A stretch of 64,000 bases of DNA from Candidatus Rokuibacteriota bacterium (GTDB taxonomy: Bacteria; Methylomirabilota; Methylomirabilia; Rokubacteriales; CSP1-6): NCBI GenBank assembly GCA_016184365.1, contig JACPCW010000105.1, positions 1 through 64,000 on the forward strand, read 5' to 3'. Below are positions 62,130 to 64,000 of the stretch, one piece after another. Both the position numbers and the translations under genes were made by a program. The first letter of the stretch is position 1; each line of letters opens with the position of its first letter. The notes below the pieces were generated by a model, which did no database searches, had not been told where the DNA came from, and worked only from the letters and a program-made list of their open reading frames with translations.

Positions 62130-62843
62130 TCAGGCGACGCCGACGTGCAGCGCGATCGTGCCGAGGCCGAGCCGGCGATACCGCACGGCGGACCACCCGA
62201 CGCGCTCCATCAGGCGGCGGAGCTCGTCGGGCGACACGAACCGCGCCACCGATTGCGGCAGGTACGTGTACGCCTGCCGATCGCCGGCGACGAGCGCGCC
62301 GACGGCGGGCACGACGCGATGGAAGTAGAGCTTGAAGACGGTGTCCCAGCCCGGAATCGCGGGACTCGTGATGTCGAGGGCGACGACGTGACCGCCGGGC
62401 TTCGTCACGCGCCGCATCTCGGCCAGGCCGCGGGCGAGGTCTTCGAGGTTCCGCAGCAGGAAGGCCGACGCGACGCACGCGAACGTGGCGTCGGGGAACG
62501 GCAGCGCGAGCGCATCGGCCGCGAGCAGCGGAATGCGGCGCTCGCCGCGCGACGCCAGCTTGCGGCGCGCTTCGACGACCATGGCTTCCGCGAAATCCGC
62601 GCCGACGACGGTCCGCGCGGGATCGCGCCGCCGGACGGCGAGCGCGAGATCGGCCGTGCCCGTCGCGAGATCGAGCACGAGACCGGGCGGCGCGGTCACG
62701 ATCTCTCGCGCGGCGGCGCGGCGCCACGCGTGGTGCCGCCCCCCGGTCATGAGCGAGTTCATGAGGTCGTAGCGCCCGGCGATCCGCGTGAACATCGCGC
62801 GGACCTGCGCAGCCTGCGAACGCGGGTGGTCGAGGGGCGTCAC
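62130..62843 (-). CDS. ubiE: UbiE/MenG-type demethylmenaquinone/ubiquinone methyltransferase
   Basis: A 237-residue C-methyltransferase: AMFTRIAGRYDLMNSLMTGG, motif I LVLDLATGTADLALAVRRRD, VVGADFAEAMVVEARRKL, AADALALPFPDATFACVASA, FLLRNLEDLARGLAEMRRV and the family YLPQSVARFVSPDELRRLM. It methylates the quinone ring. The GTG start at 62843 and first five codons (MTPLD) fall inside element R10, so the N-terminus may be element-derived; ATG at AMFTR is an alternative. Adjacent to ubiA and ubiD. Confidence 0.92.
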   Translation of the reverse strand: MTPLDHPRSQAAQVRAMFTRIAGRYDLMNSLMTGGRHHAWRRAAAREIVTAPPGLVLDLATGTADLALAVRRRDPARTVVGADFAEAMVVEARRKLASRGERRIPLLAADALALPFPDATFACVASAFLLRNLEDLARGLAEMRRVTKPGGHVVALDITSPAIPGWDTVFKLYFHRVVPAVGALVAGDRQAYTYLPQSVARFVSPDELRRLMERVGWSAVRYRRLGLGTIALHVGVA

Positions 62844-62901
62844 GGCTGTGCCGGGGCGCCCCGAGCGCGGGGGGTGTAGGGGGCCATTTCGGGGCCCCCT
62901 A
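62830..62901 (+). repeat. two-hairpin interspersed element, copy R10
   Basis: TCGAGGGGCGTCACGG...CCGGGGCGCCCCG, linker AGCGCGGGG, then TAGGGGGCC/GGCCCCCTA with an ATTTCGG loop. The final CTA is the stop codon of the minus-strand ubiA gene, and the left end overlaps the ubiE start. Confidence 0.9.
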
Positions 62902-63747
62902 CTTCCACAATCCGCCGACCGTCGCGAGGAGCACGATCACCGCGATGTAGCCGTTCACGTTGAAGAACGCGACGTTCAGCCGTGACAGGTCGTGCGGCTT
63001 CACGAGCGAGTGCTCGTAGGCGAGGAGCGCGACGACGGCGAGCCAGCCGATCCAGTAGATCGGGCCGAGCGCGAGCATCCACCCGAGCGCCGCCAGCGCG
63101 ACCGCGGTGAGGACGTGGTTCACGCGCGCGATCGCGAACGCCGCGCGGGCGCCGAAGCGCGCGGGCACGGAATGCAGTCCGTGCGCGCGATCGAACTCGA
63201 TGTCCTGGCACGCGTAGAGGATGTCGAAGCCGCCGATCCAGACGGTCAGCGCGAACCAGAGCACGAGCGCCGGGGCGTCGAACTCGCCGCGCACCGCGAT
63301 CCACCCGCCGGCGGCGGCGATGCCGTCCGTGAAGCCGAGGATCCAGTGCGACGTCCACGTGACGTACTTCGTGTACGAGTAGCCGACGAGGAAGACGAGC
63401 GCGAGCGGCGACAGCGCCAGGCAGAGCGGATTGAGCATCGCGGCGGCGATCAGCATGAGCGCGGCGCCGGCGGCGGCGAACAGCGCCATCTCGCGCGCCG
63501 ACAGCATCCCGCGCGGAAGGTGGCGCGCGGCCGTGCGCGGGTTCTTCGCGTCGATCACGCGATCGGCGACGCGGTTGACGGCCATGGCGCAGGTGCGCGC
63601 GCCGACCATCGCGGCGGTGATCCAGCCGACGGTCCACCCGCCCGGCCAGCCGCCGGATGCCAGAACCATCGCGATGTAGGCGAAGGGCAGAGCGAAGACG
63701 GTGTGCTCGAACTTGATCGCGTCGAGCAGGTGTCGCGTGTTCGTCAG
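62899..63747 (-). CDS. ubiA: 4-hydroxybenzoate polyprenyltransferase-family protein (UbiA/MqnP type)
   Basis: About 282 residues with eight to nine membrane helices. AIKFEHTVFALPFAYIAMVL is typical, and the first aspartate-rich motif is NRVADRVIDAKNPRTAARHL. YACQDIEFDRAHGLHSVPAR is the second (DxxxD). It attaches a prenyl chain to an aromatic acid. Starting at CTG 63747, overlapping the ubiD TGA (CTGA), restores the normal N-terminus; no ATG is present there. Ordered ubiD-ubiA-ubiE, which also fits the futalosine menaquinone route. Confidence 0.92.
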   Translation of the reverse strand: MTNTRHLLDAIKFEHTVFALPFAYIAMVLASGGWPGGWTVGWITAAMVGARTCAMAVNRVADRVIDAKNPRTAARHLPRGMLSAREMALFAAAGAALMLIAAAMLNPLCLALSPLALVFLVGYSYTKYVTWTSHWILGFTDGIAAAGGWIAVRGEFDAPALVLWFALTVWIGGFDILYACQDIEFDRAHGLHSVPARFGARAAFAIARVNHVLTAVALAALGWMLALGPIYWIGWLAVVALLAYEHSLVKPHDLSRLNVAFFNVNGYIAVIVLLATVGGLWK

Positions 63748-64000
63748 AAGCCGTAGTCCTTCCAGCGGCGCGTGACGCGCGCGCGCATCTCGTCCGTCAT
63801 CCGGATCTCCTGCGGCCACGGCTGCCCGAGCTCGTCGGTCGCATCTTTCTCGGTGGCGTCGATCCCGAGCTTGCCGCCGAACCGGTGCCGGATCGCGGCG
63901 TGGTCGAGGTCGTCCATCGGACCCTCGATGACCACGAGGTCGCGCTTCGGGTCGATGTTGCCGGTCGCGCGCCACGCCACTTCCGACAGGTCGTGCACGT
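63744..64000 (-). CDS. ubiD: UbiD-family decarboxylase, C-terminal fragment
   Basis: Open to the window edge, so only the last about 84 residues are visible: DLSEVAWRATGNIDPKRDLV, GPMDDLDHAAIRHRFGGKLG, IDATEKDATDELGQPWPQEI and RVTRRWKDYGF, the typical UbiD end. It would decarboxylate the prenylated aromatic acid using prenylated FMN. Overlaps the ubiA start. Confidence 0.92.
   Translation of the reverse strand, partial: VHDLSEVAWRATGNIDPKRDLVVIEGPMDDLDHAAIRHRFGGKLGIDATEKDATDELGQPWPQEIRMTDEMRARVTRRWKDYGF

Overview
The window is very GC-rich, gene-dense bacterial DNA with many 1-4 base gene overlaps and many GTG/TTG starts. The mix of genes (three-gene proton-translocating transhydrogenase, B12-dependent acyl-CoA mutase, peptide ABC importer, F420/FMN luciferase-like oxidoreductase, UbiA/UbiD/UbiE-type quinone genes, selenocysteine-containing redox proteins) fits a soil or subsurface heterotroph such as Candidatus Rokubacteria (Methylomirabilota). 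That placement is inference from remembered gene content, not a measurement.

Layout. 1-2.2 kb: end of an acyl-CoA dehydrogenase, PfkB sugar kinase, cyclophilin-like protein and small transaldolase. 2.2-7.1 kb (minus strand): a decayed MazF toxin, a small anchored protein, luciferase-like oxidoreductase, fatty-acyl-AMP ligase and an M28-PDZ peptidase. 7.2-9.4 kb: a toxin-antitoxin patch with two RHH/PIN pairs and a shortened nucleotidyltransferase. 9.6-13.6 kb (minus): pntB-pntA2-pntA1, a YbaK-type editing domain and a PIG-L deacetylase. 13.7-17.7 kb: membrane proteins, an MFS remnant, a cysteine-motif protein and a methyltransferase. 17.7-28.6 kb: uvrA, pyruvate kinase, a giant nine-GAF hybrid histidine kinase and an enoyl-CoA hydratase. 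28.7-36.1 kb: duplicated membrane protein, aminotransferases, a degenerate ThDP enzyme and two consecutive selenoproteins. 36.2-45.6 kb: cNMP protein, glutamate dehydrogenase, a mutase/ligase set resembling 2-hydroxyisobutyryl-CoA mutase, a third selenoprotein on the minus strand and a peptide ABC importer. 45.7-56.3 kb: GAF-PilB ATPase, MFS exporter, epimerase, a beta-lactamase-fold/NamZ fusion, polysaccharide deacetylase and a DUF4015 protein. 56.4-64 kb: hydrolase, FAD/GcvT dehydrogenase, GYD protein, phosphotriesterase, thioesterase, then ubiE, ubiA and the end of ubiD.

The most striking content is hidden from ordinary gene calling. Three redox proteins (32496-33155, 33237-33776, and 41758-42099 on the minus strand) each carry one in-frame UGA exactly where the catalytic cysteine belongs. 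Each UGA is followed at bacterial SECIS distance by a hairpin whose loop reads N-G-U. Read as selenocysteine they are a UPYC glutaredoxin-like disulfide oxidoreductase, a secreted peroxiredoxin with a selenium peroxidatic residue, and a UPSC glutaredoxin. No selA/B/C/D gene is in the window.

The second is a family of ten interspersed two-hairpin elements (58-80 bp, one of them a 25-bp partial copy) confined to 28.6-62.9 kb. One end always lies at or within about 7 bases of a start or stop codon, or at a 70-bp duplicated gene end. One copy sits between two copies of the last 70 bp of the enoyl-CoA hydratase gene.

Other recurring patterns are -10 boxes only 6-7 bases before start codons (leaderless transcripts) and five genes that seem to start at CTG inside a CTGA overlap with the upstream stop. 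I saw no rRNA, tRNA, CRISPR array or transposase gene.
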